6,111 bases of DNA, from assembly GCA_903893955.1 (NCBI GenBank), contig CAITOG010000255.1:1-6111 (forward strand), read 5' to 3'. Position 1 is the first letter of the stretch. The number at the start of each line of letters is the position of its first letter. The notes under the pieces were generated by a model that had not been told where the DNA came from, did not search any database, and saw nothing but the letters and a program-made list of their open reading frames with translations. Made by a program: the position numbers and the translations under genes. Source of the DNA: an uncultured Actinomycetes bacterium. Its GTDB lineage: Bacteria; Actinomycetota; Acidimicrobiia; Acidimicrobiales; RAAP-2. Positions 5,983 to 6,111 of this stretch are shown in pieces.

Positions 5983-5989
5983 GTAGCAT
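5960..5989 (+). promoter_or_regulatory. Candidate promoter for the YebC-family gene
   Basis: TAGCAT at 5984-5989 fits the -10 pattern, and CTGAGA at 5960-5965 matches four of six bases of TTGACA with an 18-base spacer. The -35 part lies inside the pdxT coding end. Predicted transcription start is near 5996. Confidence 0.4.
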
Positions 5990-5997
5990 CAAGGGGT

Positions 5998-6014
5998 TCC
6001 CGCCACCTGCGGGA
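5998..6014 (+). other. Hairpin at the 5' end of the yebC leader
   Basis: TCCCGC and GCGGGA form a perfect 6-base-pair stem with loop CACCT. With no T-run after it, it is not a typical terminator for pdxT. If the promoter at 5984 is used, the hairpin would lie at the very 5' end of the mRNA, six bases before the Shine-Dalgarno sequence. Confidence 0.45.
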
Positions 6015-6019
6015 GCAAG

Positions 6020-6026
6020 AAGGAGG
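6020..6026 (+). promoter_or_regulatory. Ribosome binding site of the YebC-family gene
   Basis: AAGGAGG lies six bases before ATG 6033. It is the strongest Shine-Dalgarno sequence in the window and fixes the start of a gene cut by the window end. Confidence 0.8.
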
Positions 6027-6032
6027 CCATCG

Positions 6033-6111
6033 ATGTCGGGTCACTCGAAGTGGGCGACGACCAAGCACAAGAAGGGCGCGAAGGATGCTGCGCGAGCCAA
6101 GGTCTTCGCCA
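6033..6111 (+). CDS. YebC/TACO1-family protein, N-terminal fragment
   Basis: Only the first 26 codons are present before the window ends. They begin MSGHSKWATTKHKKGAKDAA and continue RAKVFA. The MSGHSKWxxxKHxK opening, followed by a (K/R)xKxF(A/T) element, is the hallmark of the YebC/PmpR/TACO1 family. Members have been described as transcriptional regulators and, more recently, as translation factors that relieve ribosome stalling at proline-rich stretches, so the exact role here is open. In mycobacteria the homologue Rv2603c also follows pdxT and precedes ruvC; the same may hold beyond this window. It has its own candidate promoter, 5' hairpin and strong Shine-Dalgarno sequence, so it can probably be expressed apart from pdxST. 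Confidence 0.92.
   Translation, partial: MSGHSKWATTKHKKGAKDAARAKVFA

Noticed and set aside
5998..6014. Rho-independent terminator after pdxT
   Set aside because: The stem is good but no T-tract follows, and it lies between a -10 box and a Shine-Dalgarno sequence, so a leader hairpin fits better.

Overview
This is a high-GC actinobacterial chromosome segment in which every supported gene reads on the + strand. Gene order closely follows the thrS – HIT – pgsA – patA – pimA … pdxS … pdxT – yebC order known from Mycobacterium tuberculosis (Rv2614c to Rv2603c, recalled, not searched). The phosphatidylinositol (PI) and PI-mannoside enzymes mark the host as Actinomycetota. Sequence divergence and the gene between pimA and pdxS suggest a deep lineage such as Acidimicrobiia, but that placement is inference.

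Layout. Positions 2-109 hold the last 35 codons of threonyl-tRNA synthetase. A HIT-family Ap4A phosphorylase-like gene (110-610) follows with no gap. A 118-base spacer (611-728), with a possible promoter and three small hairpins, leads into a tightly packed membrane-lipid block: PI-phosphate synthase (729-1520), PI-mannoside acyltransferase (1529-2437), PI mannosyltransferase PimA (2434-3513) and an M48/HtpX-like membrane protein (3515-4438). A second block starts behind a -10-like box placed for leaderless transcription: pdxS (4475-5383) and pdxT (5386-5982), the two subunits of pyridoxal 5'-phosphate synthase. The window ends in the first 26 codons of a YebC/TACO1-family gene (6033 onward), which has its own candidate promoter, a 5' hairpin and a strong Shine-Dalgarno sequence.

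How the genes work together. PgsA makes PI-phosphate from CDP-diacylglycerol and inositol phosphate. After dephosphorylation to PI by an enzyme not seen here, PimA adds the first mannose and the PatA-like enzyme acylates it, giving the base of PIMs and related glycolipids. PdxS and PdxT make vitamin B6 from ribose 5-phosphate, glyceraldehyde 3-phosphate and glutamine-derived ammonia.

The least ordinary points are: (1) the M48-like protein keeps the fold signature but has HLLAR where the zinc-binding HExxH should be, so it looks like a pseudoprotease; (2) PgsA has Lys in place of the conserved Arg of its CDP-alcohol phosphotransferase motif and a long Arg-rich, Lys-free tail; (3) over the last 22 codons of pgsA, third-position GC favours the patA frame; (4) pdxS appears leaderless. 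No mobile element, CRISPR array, tRNA or rRNA was seen, and I did not find a wholly new multi-gene system.
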